Source: an uncultured Bacteroidales bacterium (lineage in GTDB: Bacteria > Bacteroidota > Bacteroidia > Bacteroidales > UBA932). From it: DNA of 12,557 nucleotides. The position numbers were made by a program, and so were the translations under genes. Below, in pieces: positions 6,406 through 12,557 of this stretch (positions are counted from its first letter, which is position 1; every line of letters begins with the position of its first letter). Location of the stretch: contig CALEJC010000090.1 in NCBI GenBank assembly GCA_937898205.1, positions 1 through 12,557 on the forward strand, written 5' to 3'. The notes beneath the pieces were generated by a model. The model was not told the DNA's origin. It saw only the letters and a list, made by a program, of their open reading frames with translations, and did no database searches.

Positions 6406-6490
6406 TGCCCGAGGCCGGACTCGAACCGGCACATCTTTAAGGGATAATGGATTTTGAGTCCATCGCGTCTACCAATTCCGCCACTCGGGC
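6406..6490 (-). tRNA. tRNA-Leu (anticodon CAA)
   Basis: This is an 85-nt class II tRNA read on the minus strand. The acceptor stem pairs GCCCGAG with CTCGGGC and the discriminator is A, as expected for leucine. The D-arm region reads TGGCGGAATTGGTAGACGC. The anticodon stem ATGGA/TCCAT encloses the loop CTCAAAA, placing anticodon CAA at 6454-6456 (reads UUG codons). A long variable arm follows, then the T-arm with GGTTCGAGTCC. The 3' CCA is not encoded and must be added after transcription, as usual in this phylum. It has its own promoter and terminator and converges on the small ORF. Confidence 0.97.
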
Positions 6491-6513
6491 TCTTTTTTCT
6501 TGAAGGCGGACTG

Positions 6514-6544
6514 CAAAGGTATTGAAAAATCGCGATTTATCAAA
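6514..6544 (-). promoter_or_regulatory. Promoter of tRNA-Leu
   Basis: On the minus strand, TTTG (6541-6544) is followed after exactly 19 nt by TACCTTTG (6514-6521), a full match to the Bacteroidota housekeeping promoter TTTG-N(19-21)-TAnnTTTG. The tRNA 5' end lies 23 nt beyond the -7 box, giving a short processed leader. The spacer contains the 12-bp palindrome AAATCGCGATTT (6527-6538). Confidence 0.82.
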
Positions 6545-6553
6545 TATTTGCTG

Positions 6554-6561
6554 TATCTTCG
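6554..6561 (+). promoter_or_regulatory. Candidate -7 box for aroB-aroDA
   Basis: TATCTTCG differs at one position from TAnnTTTG and would start transcription near 6567, about 28 nt before the aroB ATG. I find no clear -33 element. It is the only near match in the aroB/tRNA-Leu gap on this strand. Confidence 0.35.
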
Positions 6562-6594
6562 TTAATCTTCTTTGTAAGGAAGGCTGCAATTTTG

Positions 6595-7572
6595 ATGATT
6601 TATATGAAAGCGAGCACAAAGAATACCAAAAGCATCTATGTGATCTATGATCGCAACGTGGAGAGTTTTGTCTTGGAGCAGTTCCCTGATTACCCGAGAC
6701 TTGCCATTACCGCCGATGAGGAACACAAGACGATTGATACCGTCCTCGGCATCTGTCGTTGGCTTTTGGAGCAGGGTGCGGACCGCAAGGCCATCTGCTA
6801 TGCAGTCGGCGGCGGAGTGACCACAGACATGGTGGGATTTGCAGCGAGCATATACAAACGCGGAGTGAAATATGTCAACTACCCGACTACCCTGCTTAGT
6901 CAGGTGGATGCCGGCATTGGCGGCAAGACAGGGGTAAACCTTGATGCCTATAAAAACATGATCGGCGTGACCAGATTTCCTGCCGACACCCGCATCTTCC
7001 CGGAGGTTCTGAAAACGCTCCCCGAGCGCGAATTCCGCAGCGGCGCAGCAGAACTCCTGAAAACATTCATCATCGAAAACAAATCCGGCAACTACGAAAA
7101 AGCAGTCCAGGTGCTTAGCGCAGAAAAGATTGATTTCAAAGCACTTGAGCCGCTTATCAAAGCTGCCGGACAGATTAAAGAAAAGATCGTAGAAAAAGAT
7201 CCTTTTGAGGCCGGTCTCAGGCGTGTACTCAACCTCGGCCACACCTATGCCCACGCCATCGAATGGTACCAGCACACTCACGAGACCCAGACTCCGCTCT
7301 CTCACGGAGAGGCTGTCGCCGTCGGTATCATCAAAGCCGCCAAGATCTCAGAGGCTCTCGGAGTAGCCAAAGCAGGCCTTGCAGCCAAACTCGCAGAAGA
7401 TTTCAAAGCGTGCCACCTGCCTGTAGATATGCCTTGCCCTGAAGAAGAGATTCAGGAGGCGATGAAAAAGGACAAGAAGGCGGAAGGCGGCGCAATCAAT
7501 TTTGTACTCATCAAGAAAATCGGCAAAGTAATTATTCAGGAAATCAATGATTTGCACAAGTATTCAGAATAA
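6595..7572 (+). CDS. aroB: 3-dehydroquinate synthase
   Basis: AroB converts DAHP to 3-dehydroquinate, step 2 of the shikimate pathway, using NAD and a divalent metal. Numbered from ATG 6595 (325 residues): the NAD-binding region includes VGGGVTTDMVGFAASIYKRG (71-90), then NYPTTLLSQVDAGIGGKTGVN (95-115, read as NYPTTLL followed by QVD and GGKTGVN), KNMIG (120-124), and the metal ligands E153 (GAAELLK), H216 (NLGHTYAH) and H237 (LSHGEA). The protein is about 30-35 residues shorter at the N terminus than typical AroB and begins almost at the VIYDRNV strand. The start is supported by AAGGAAGG (6576-6583), 11 nt upstream; TTG at 6592 and ATG at 6604 are alternatives. It overlaps aroDA by 26 nt, so the two are surely co-expressed. 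Confidence 0.94.
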   Translation: MIYMKASTKNTKSIYVIYDRNVESFVLEQFPDYPRLAITADEEHKTIDTVLGICRWLLEQGADRKAICYAVGGGVTTDMVGFAASIYKRGVKYVNYPTTLLSQVDAGIGGKTGVNLDAYKNMIGVTRFPADTRIFPEVLKTLPEREFRSGAAELLKTFIIENKSGNYEKAVQVLSAEKIDFKALEPLIKAAGQIKEKIVEKDPFEAGLRRVLNLGHTYAHAIEWYQHTHETQTPLSHGEAVAVGIIKAAKISEALGVAKAGLAAKLAEDFKACHLPVDMPCPEEEIQEAMKKDKKAEGGAINFVLIKKIGKVIIQEINDLHKYSE

Positions 7573-9541
7573 AAACTACGAGGAGATCGTTCAACTCCTT
7601 GGATCAGAAGATATTGAATTGGCGGAGATCCGCCTTGATCTTTGTAATCTCAGCGACGAGGAGATCAAAGCTCTGTTTTCAGAGAGCGACATCCCGCTCG
7701 TAGCCACTTGCCGCATCTCAAAAGAAATACATCCTCGCGAGGCTGAAAGACGCCTTGCCCTGGCCATCGAGTCAGGAGCTCATTATGCAGACCTGGAGAT
7801 TGAGGCCCCTGCCAATATGAGCAAATCTTTCCAGAAAATGTGTCTGCGCAACGGCACAGAAATCATCCGCTCCTACCACAACTACGAGGAGACACCTGAT
7901 AATGAGGTGCTTCAGATGGCGCTTGCACGCTGCTTCCGCTATGGTGCTGACATCGCCAAGATCGTCACTACCTGCCACAATCAGGAAGATTGCGAGCGCA
8001 TCATGTCGATGTATTCGATTGTACTCGAAGACCAGCCTAGCCTGCAAGGCAAACTCATCGCCTTCGGGATGGGAGAGGCCGGTCGCAACACCCGCCTTGA
8101 GTGCCTCAAGAGAGGTGCGCCATTTAGCTATGCCTGCACCTGCCCTGAAGAGGCGACAGCGCCAGGCCAATGGACAAGCGCCCAGATGAGTGCAGAGTTA
8201 TATAAGGATCATAAAGGTTTCTATGCCGGCGGTCTCAAAATGCCTGCATCAAAGAGCTTCGCGCAGCGCGCTATCCTTGCTGCCGCACTCGCAGATGGCA
8301 CATCCGAGCTCAGCGGCTACACCCCTTGCGGAGATACTGACGCTGCCATTGCAGTGGCCCGGGAACTCGGCGCAGAGGTCAGCATCGATGATGATGTGAT
8401 CTCAATCACAGGTATCAGCGCTCACGCCGGCGGACTCAGCCTTGATGAGGTGTGTGTGGGCGAGTCAGGGCTTCTCACACGTCTGATGATCCCTGTCCTC
8501 TCCGTGCTCAATGACAAGAGTTTTGTGATCGAAGGTCGTGGAACGCTCCCTAAACGTCCGTTGAGCATGGCTCCGGACATCATGGCAGCCCATGGCGTAT
8601 TGCTCTCAAATAAGGACAAAAAAGACAGCAAAGAGGTGTTTGTCCCTCTCAAGGTCAAAGGTTCGCTCGTGCCGGGCAATGCCGACGTTCCAGGCTCAGG
8701 CGGCTCGCAGATTATCTCCGGCCTGCTGATGGCATTGCCGCTTTGCTCAAAGGATTCGCATCTGTTTGTCAGCGAGCCTAAGAGTATTCCATATATGTAT
8801 ATCACGCTCGACGTGCTTCGCCACTTCGGCATCCAGACGCGCAGCGAAATGGAAGGCGACGCACAGATGCTCGAAGAGCAGGATTGGTCATACTGCACCG
8901 GCATCAATTTCCAGATCAAGGGTGGTCAGCACTACCGCGCGGCCTCGTTTAAGATCGAGAGCGACTGGAGCGCTGCCGCCGCATTCCTTGCAGCGGGCGC
9001 AATCTTCGGAAGCGTGGAGATCGAGGGACTGGAGATGGATTCGCTTCAAGCCGACCTCAGCATCGTGGATATCCTTGTCGAAGCGGGAGCCGTCGTTTCG
9101 CAGCTCGAAGACAATACCGTCTGCGTGACAAAAGCGCCGCTGGAGGCATTTGAAACCGATCTTAACAACGCTCCGGACCTCTTCCCTGTCGTGGCCGTCC
9201 TGGCTGCCTTCTGCGCCGGCGAGAGCAGCATCTCAGGCGTGGGCAGACTCGTCTCAAAGGAGTCCAACCGAGCAGAGGCTATCCTTGAAGTGCTTGAGCA
9301 GATGGGCGTAGAAGCGCGCATCGAAGGTGACGATATGCTGATCTGCGGAGAGAGTCTTTCTTCCCGCCTTCTCAGCGGCAGACTTCTTCGCGGCGGACAG
9401 TACAGCTCGCGCCACGATCACCGCATGGTAATGGCGCTCAAACTCGCCTCTATAGCAACAGAAAGCCCCATCGTCATCGACGATGAGGCTTGCGTGGGAA
9501 AATCCTTCCCAGGGTTTCTAGAGATGTTTACTCAGCCTTAG
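7547..9541 (+). CDS. Fused 3-dehydroquinate dehydratase / EPSP synthase (AroD-AroA)
   Basis: One uninterrupted 664-codon frame encodes two shikimate enzymes. Residues 1 to about 218 form a type I 3-dehydroquinase (step 3): strand ICTSI at the N terminus, AEIRLDL (26-32), catalytic His111 in RSYHNYEETP, Schiff-base Lys138 in ADIAKIV, and FGMGEAGRNTRL with the closing ATAPGQW. Residues about 224-664 form EPSP synthase (step 6): PASKSFAQR with K236, GESGLLTR (305-312), RGTLPKRP (331-338), GSGGSQIISGLLM (383-395), SDWSAAAAF (472-480), APDLFP with D544, SKESNR with K571/E572, HDHRMVMA (623-630) and GKSFPGF with K652. Both halves appear complete with a linker of only a few residues. An AGGA at 7538-7541 sits just before the start, inside aroB. 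The gene ends overlapping rplQ tail to tail. Possible symbol aroDA, not a standard name. Confidence 0.93.
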   Translation: MICTSIQNKNYEEIVQLLGSEDIELAEIRLDLCNLSDEEIKALFSESDIPLVATCRISKEIHPREAERRLALAIESGAHYADLEIEAPANMSKSFQKMCLRNGTEIIRSYHNYEETPDNEVLQMALARCFRYGADIAKIVTTCHNQEDCERIMSMYSIVLEDQPSLQGKLIAFGMGEAGRNTRLECLKRGAPFSYACTCPEEATAPGQWTSAQMSAELYKDHKGFYAGGLKMPASKSFAQRAILAAALADGTSELSGYTPCGDTDAAIAVARELGAEVSIDDDVISITGISAHAGGLSLDEVCVGESGLLTRLMIPVLSVLNDKSFVIEGRGTLPKRPLSMAPDIMAAHGVLLSNKDKKDSKEVFVPLKVKGSLVPGNADVPGSGGSQIISGLLMALPLCSKDSHLFVSEPKSIPYMYITLDVLRHFGIQTRSEMEGDAQMLEEQDWSYCTGINFQIKGGQHYRAASFKIESDWSAAAAFLAAGAIFGSVEIEGLEMDSLQADLSIVDILVEAGAVVSQLEDNTVCVTKAPLEAFETDLNNAPDLFPVVAVLAAFCAGESSISGVGRLVSKESNRAEAILEVLEQMGVEARIEGDDMLICGESLSSRLLSGRLLRGGQYSSRHDHRMVMALKLASIATESPIVIDDEACVGKSFPGFLEMFTQP

Positions 9542-10010
9542 GCTCCTCTACTGGAGTCTCTACTGCCGGAGCTTCTACAGTCTCAGCCTTCTTTGCACGG
9601 CTACGACGAGTTGTCTTCTTAGCGCTCTTTGGTGCTGATGCGAGAGCAGCCTCGTTGAAGTCAACAAACTCGATGAGAGCCATCTCAGCTGCGTCACCCT
9701 GACGGAAACCTACGTGAAGTACGCGGGTATATCCACCTGGACGATCTGCAACCTTAGGTGCGATAACGCGGAAGAGCTCTGACACAGCCTCCTTGTTCTT
9801 AAGATAGCTGAACACGATACGACGATTGTGAGTAGTATCGTCCTTAGACTTGGTAACGAGTGGCTCTACGTATGATCTCAAAGCCTTTGCCTTCGCAACT
9901 GTAGTGGTAATTCTTTTGTGCATGATAAGAGAATTAGCCATGTTGGCGAGGAGGGCCTTGCGGTGACCGCTCTGACGACCAAGGTGATTAATCGCTTTAT
10001 TGTGTCTCAT
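9528..10010 (-). CDS. rplQ: Ribosomal protein L17 (bL17)
   Basis: L17 is a large-subunit ribosomal protein. The conserved N-terminal domain (about 1-120) has MRHNKAINHLGRQSGHRKAL, NSLIMHKRITTTVAKAKALR, and the closing GYTRVLHVGFRQGDAAEMALIE (in two parts, GYTRVLHVG and RQGDAAEMALIE). The last 35-40 residues are a low-complexity Lys/Arg/Ala then Glu/Pro/Val tail, so the protein is longer (160) than the roughly 120-residue L17 of many bacteria; extended tails are common in Bacteroidota. Its ATG shares one base with the rpoA stop (TAATG), indicating coupling. It is the last gene of the operon, and its 3' end overlaps aroDA by 14 bp on the opposite strand. Confidence 0.97.
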   Translation of the reverse strand: MRHNKAINHLGRQSGHRKALLANMANSLIMHKRITTTVAKAKALRSYVEPLVTKSKDDTTHNRRIVFSYLKNKEAVSELFRVIAPKVADRPGGYTRVLHVGFRQGDAAEMALIEFVDFNEAALASAPKSAKKTTRRSRAKKAETVEAPAVETPVEEPKAE

Positions 10011-11020
10011 TATTCTACTTTCTTTTTAACAACGGTGATATTATACTTTTTCACATCCATTCCGAATGTAAGCTTCATCTTCTCTACAAGAACTTCAATC
10101 TCGTTGAGAGACTTGCGACCGAAATTACGGAACTTCATCAACTCTGATCTTGAGTACGATACGAGGTCAGCAAATGTGTTGATCTCGGCTGCCTTGAGGC
10201 AGTTGTATGCACGTACTGAAAGGCCTACATCTGAGAGCTTGGTGAGGAGGAGGTGTCTCATGTGGAGTGCTTCCTCGTCAAGCTCCTTGCTCTGAGGCTC
10301 AGCGATAGTCTCGAGCGACATCTTCTTGTCGTCTGTGAAAAGACGGAAGTGATAGATGAGGATGTTGGCTGCTTCGTGAAGAGCAGAACTTGGTGAAATT
10401 GAGCCGTCAGTCTCAATGTCAAGGTTGAGTTTCTCGTAGTCAGTCTTCTGCTCCACGCGGAAGTTCTCTACGCTCCAGTTTACCTTGCGGATTGGAGTAT
10501 AGATAGCATCCACAGGGATGGTACCGATTGGGGTATTCTCATCTCTGAGCTCCTCTGCAGGCACGAAACCTCTACCCTTAGTGATTGAGAGAGTGATTTC
10601 GAGCTTTACAGATGGCTCAAGTGAGCAGATGTGCTGATCTGGATTTAACACCATAAAAGAAGACAATCCTTTAGAGATATCCTCTGCAGTAAACTCCTGC
10701 TTGCCGCTTACAACGATTGTTGTAGTCTCGCCATCTACAGTCTCAACCATGCGACGGAAGCGTACCTGCTTGAGGTTGAGGATGATATCCTGCATGCCCT
10801 CGATAACGCCGGGGATGGTTGCAAACTCCTGGTCTACACCAGAAATTTTGATCTGACTGATAGCAAAACCTTCAAGGGAAGCAAGCAAGATGCGACGAAG
10901 AGCGTTACCGATAGTCTGACCATAGCCCGGCTCAAGTGGACGGAACTCAAAACGGCCAGTGGTCTCGGTGCTTTCGAGCATAATGACCTTATCTGGTTTC
11001 TGAAATGCTAAGATTGCCAT
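10010..11020 (-). CDS. rpoA: RNA polymerase subunit alpha
   Basis: The alpha subunit dimer nucleates RNA polymerase assembly and contacts upstream promoter DNA and activators. The 336-residue protein has the full two-domain form. The N-terminal domain (about 1-235) includes FRPLEPGYGQTIGNALRRIL (27-46), the assembly motif, and VDAIYTPIRKVNW. A linker leads to the C-terminal domain (about 255-325) with LSDVGLSVRAYNCLKAAEI and FRNFGRKSLNEIEVLVEKM, the helix-hairpin-helix DNA-binding part. Length is normal. It follows rpsD after a 19-nt gap and overlaps rplQ by one base, the classical alpha-operon arrangement that balances ribosome and polymerase synthesis. Confidence 0.98.
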   Translation of the reverse strand: MAILAFQKPDKVIMLESTETTGRFEFRPLEPGYGQTIGNALRRILLASLEGFAISQIKISGVDQEFATIPGVIEGMQDIILNLKQVRFRRMVETVDGETTTIVVSGKQEFTAEDISKGLSSFMVLNPDQHICSLEPSVKLEITLSITKGRGFVPAEELRDENTPIGTIPVDAIYTPIRKVNWSVENFRVEQKTDYEKLNLDIETDGSISPSSALHEAANILIYHFRLFTDDKKMSLETIAEPQSKELDEEALHMRHLLLTKLSDVGLSVRAYNCLKAAEINTFADLVSYSRSELMKFRNFGRKSLNEIEVLVEKMKLTFGMDVKKYNITVVKKKVE

Positions 11021-11039
11021 ATTACTGTGGTGTTAATTA

Positions 11040-11642
11040 TTATTTAGAGTAGAGATCGACGATGAGCTGTTCGTTGATGTTCTCAGGAACTTCTGCTCTG
11101 GTCGGTACGTTAAGGAACTTACCTGTGAGAGTCTTCACGTCGAAATCAAGCCATGAATACTTAGTTACAGAAGCAACGCTGCTCTGGATAACCTCGAGGC
11201 TCTTTGATCTCTCTCTAACGGCTACTACATCGCCTGGCTTAACATGAGCTGAAGGGATGCTGCAAACCTCACCGTTAAGTGTGATGTGGTGGTGAGACAC
11301 GAGCTGACGTGCAGCTGCGCGTGAAGGAGCGATACCGAGACGATAAACTACGTTGTCAAGACGAGACTCAAGGAGGAGGATGAGGTTCTCACCCTTCTGA
11401 CCTGAGAGACGCGAAGCCTTCTCGTAGGTGTTGTGGAACTGACGCTCGAGCACACCATACATATACTTAACTTTCTGCTTCTCTTTGAGCTGCATAGCAT
11501 AGTCCTTCTGCTTCTTGCGCTTTGCAGCGAGACCGTGCTGTCCTGGAGGATAGTTTCTCTTCTCAAAGTACTTGTCTGAGCCGAAGATTGGCTCACCGAA
11601 CTTACGTGCGATTTTGGTGCTTGGACCTGTATATCTTGCCAT
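11040..11642 (-). CDS. rpsD: Ribosomal protein S4 (uS4)
   Basis: S4 is a primary 16S rRNA-binding protein that starts assembly of the small-subunit body; in many bacteria it also represses its own operon at the translational level. The 200 residues contain the N-terminal region MARYTGPSTKIARKFGEPIF, the NYPPGQHG loop (30-37), and the S4 RNA-binding domain (about 90-155) with LESRLDNVVYRLGIAPSRAA and ARQLVSHHHITLNG (adjacent). The N-terminal zinc-type cysteines of some S4 proteins are absent, so this is the Cys-free form. It lies 20 nt after rpsK and 19 nt before rpoA. I cannot identify an S4-binding pseudoknot in the visible leader regions. Confidence 0.98.
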   Translation of the reverse strand: MARYTGPSTKIARKFGEPIFGSDKYFEKRNYPPGQHGLAAKRKKQKDYAMQLKEKQKVKYMYGVLERQFHNTYEKASRLSGQKGENLILLLESRLDNVVYRLGIAPSRAAARQLVSHHHITLNGEVCSIPSAHVKPGDVVAVRERSKSLEVIQSSVASVTKYSWLDFDVKTLTGKFLNVPTRAEVPENINEQLIVDLYSK

Positions 11643-11662
11643 AGTAATCTTACTTTTAATGA

Positions 11663-12049
11663 TTAAACTTTACGACGGCCTTTTGGTCGGCAACCATTGT
11701 GAGGCATAGGTGTAACATCAACGATTTCAGTAACGATGATGCCAGCATTGTTGATAGTACGGATTGCAGACTCACGGCCTGAACCTGGACCCTTAACATA
11801 GCATTTTACTCTGCGGAGACCTGCATCAAATGCAGTCTTAGCAGCGTCCTCAGCAGCCATCTGGGCAGCGTAAGGGGTGTTTTTCTTTGAACCTCTGAAA
11901 CCGCACTTACCTGCAGAACCCCAGCTGATAACCTGGCCCTGAGCGTTGGTCAGAGATACGATAACGTTGTTGAAGGTTGATGAAATATGAGCCTCGCCAT
12001 AAGCTTCAACCTTGACAACTCTTTTAGATGTTGTAGTTTTCTTTGCCAT
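11663..12049 (-). CDS. rpsK: Ribosomal protein S11 (uS11)
   Basis: S11 lies on the platform of the small subunit near the E site and contacts the mRNA path. The 128-residue protein has the conserved core: EAHISSTFNNVIVSLTNAQG (in part), WGSAGKCGFRGSKKNTPYAAQ, and the C-terminal VTEIVDVTPMPHNGCRPKG ending in RRKV. A short Lys-rich N-terminal leader (MAKKTTTSKRVVKVE) is usual. It sits between rpsM (13-nt gap) and rpsD (20-nt gap), the standard order. Confidence 0.98.
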   Translation of the reverse strand: MAKKTTTSKRVVKVEAYGEAHISSTFNNVIVSLTNAQGQVISWGSAGKCGFRGSKKNTPYAAQMAAEDAAKTAFDAGLRRVKCYVKGPGSGRESAIRTINNAGIIVTEIVDVTPMPHNGCRPKGRRKV

Positions 12050-12062
12050 AATTCATCAATTT

Positions 12063-12440
12063 TTACTTAGTTGCCTTCTTCTTGTTAGCAACAGTCTTCT
12101 TGCGACCCTTGCGTGTACGGGCGTTGTTCTTGGTGCTCTGGCCACGTACTGGGAGACCGATACGATGACGGATTCCACGGTAGCAACCAATGTCCATAAG
12201 GCGCTTAATGTCCATCTGAACTGAAGAACGGAGCTCACCCTCGATTCTGTAAGATGCATTGATCTCAGCACGAATCTTAGCTACCTGCTCGTCGTTCCAG
12301 TCACCAACTTTGATAGAAGGATCGATTTCGCACTTCTCGAGGATCTTCTTTGCTGAAGGGCGACCGATACCGAAGATATAGGTAAGACCTATCTCTCCCT
12401 GTTTGTTGTTTGGTAAATCAACACCGGCTATTCTTGCCAT
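12063..12440 (-). CDS. rpsM: Ribosomal protein S13 (uS13)
   Basis: S13 sits at the top of the small-subunit head, where it contacts the large subunit and the P-site tRNA. The 125 residues begin MARIAGVDLPNNKQGEIGLT and include the helix-two-turn-helix region with GIGRPSAKKIL, the RLMDIGCYRGIRHRIGLPVR motif, and the basic tail GQSTKNNARTRKGRKK that reaches the P-site. Length is normal. It follows rpmJ with 31 nt between them. Confidence 0.98.
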   Translation of the reverse strand: MARIAGVDLPNNKQGEIGLTYIFGIGRPSAKKILEKCEIDPSIKVGDWNDEQVAKIRAEINASYRIEGELRSSVQMDIKRLMDIGCYRGIRHRIGLPVRGQSTKNNARTRKGRKKTVANKKKATK

Positions 12441-12471
12441 AATTATACTTACTTAATTTGTTACTAAATTA

Positions 12472-12557
12472 TTATCCTTGGCGCATCTTGAACTTAGGGT
12501 TCTTCTTGCAAATCACATAAAGGCGACCTTTACGTCTAACGATCTTGCAATCCTCGC
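12472..12557 (-). CDS. rpmJ: Ribosomal protein L36 (bL36), 3' part only
   Basis: The right edge of the window cuts this gene, leaving the last 27 codons and the stop (TAA at 12472-12474). The visible residues begin EDCKIVRRKGRLYVIC and end NPKFKMRQG, the standard C-terminal two thirds of L36. The Cys in DCK and the Cys in VIC are two of the usual metal-binding residues of the zinc-ribbon form; this is not the Cys-free variant at these positions. The final His of the typical zinc site (KHKQRQG in many bacteria) is replaced here by KFKMRQG, as seen in many Bacteroidota. It is upstream of rpsM in the same operon. Confidence 0.93.
   Translation of the reverse strand, partial: EDCKIVRRKGRLYVICKKNPKFKMRQG

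Noticed and set aside
5472..6434. 320-codon frame on the minus strand across the WYL gene, small ORF and tRNA terminator
   Set aside because: It starts beside tRNA sequence, runs through regulatory repeats and the WYL coding region, and shows no motif.
6592..6594. TTG as the aroB start codon
   Set aside because: ATG at 6595 directly follows and is equally well placed after AAGGAAGG, so TTG is less likely.
6437..6619. 60-codon minus-strand frame reading through tRNA-Leu
   Set aside because: It covers the tRNA and its promoter, which fully explain the sequence.
6562..7305. 247-codon minus-strand frame opposite aroB
   Set aside because: Antisense shadow of a strongly motif-supported AroB.
9495..9511. 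Hairpin TGGGAA/TTCCCA near the convergent gene ends as a terminator
   Set aside because: The stem is only 6 bp, it lies inside the conserved GKSFPGF codons of the EPSP synthase domain, and no T-tract follows on either strand.
1..12557. Mobile elements, integrase sites, CRISPR arrays, defence genes
   Set aside because: No transposase, recombinase, regularly spaced repeat or recognised defence protein was seen; the region is conserved core genome.

Overview
The window looks like a chromosomal segment of a member of the Bacteroidales (phylum Bacteroidota), roughly 50% GC. Three things point there. The gene order rpmJ-rpsM-rpsK-rpsD-rpoA-rplQ is typical of the group. Two promoters match the Bacteroidota signature TTTG/TAnnTTTG, both with the -7 box TACCTTTG. 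Most starts have A/T-rich leaders rather than strong Shine-Dalgarno sequences. I see no mobile element, CRISPR array or phage gene. Coding density is high and no gene-free stretch exceeds about 130 bases.

Region 1 (11-4133, minus strand) is a SUF iron-sulfur cluster assembly operon, transcribed sufB, pnuC, sufC, sufD. SufB, SufC and SufD form the scaffold complex with its ATPase. A seven-helix PnuC-type vitamin transporter sits between sufB and sufC and is joined to sufB by a 1-nt stop/start overlap. The cysteine desulfurase (sufS) is not visible and may lie just past the left edge.

Region 2 (4134-6224, plus strand) diverges from the suf operon. It holds a two-gene unit: a predicted lipoprotein with a URO-D/MtaA-type methyltransferase fold that keeps a candidate zinc site, then a WYL-domain transcription regulator 6 nt downstream.

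Region 3 (6205-6594) is a dense regulatory patch. A 17-bp palindrome covers the last codons of the WYL gene. A promoter and a second inverted repeat then lead into a 34-codon ORF encoding a very acidic peptide. Converging on it is tRNA-Leu(CAA), with its own consensus promoter and an intrinsic terminator whose U-tract begins at the small ORF's stop codon.

Region 4 (6595-9541, plus strand) is a shikimate-pathway pair. aroB (3-dehydroquinate synthase, short at the N terminus) overlaps a fused gene in which type I 3-dehydroquinate dehydratase (AroD) is joined in frame to EPSP synthase (AroA). Together they cover steps 2, 3 and 6 of the pathway.

Region 5 (9528-12557, minus strand) is the distal end of the ribosomal protein/RNA polymerase alpha operon: rpmJ (cut by the window edge), rpsM, rpsK, rpsD, rpoA, rplQ. 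The fused aro gene and rplQ overlap tail to tail by 14 bp.

Most of the window is conserved housekeeping. The items most worth following up are the exported methyltransferase-fold lipoprotein with its WYL partner, the acidic micro-ORF and its palindromes, the AroD-AroA fusion, and pnuC inside the suf operon.
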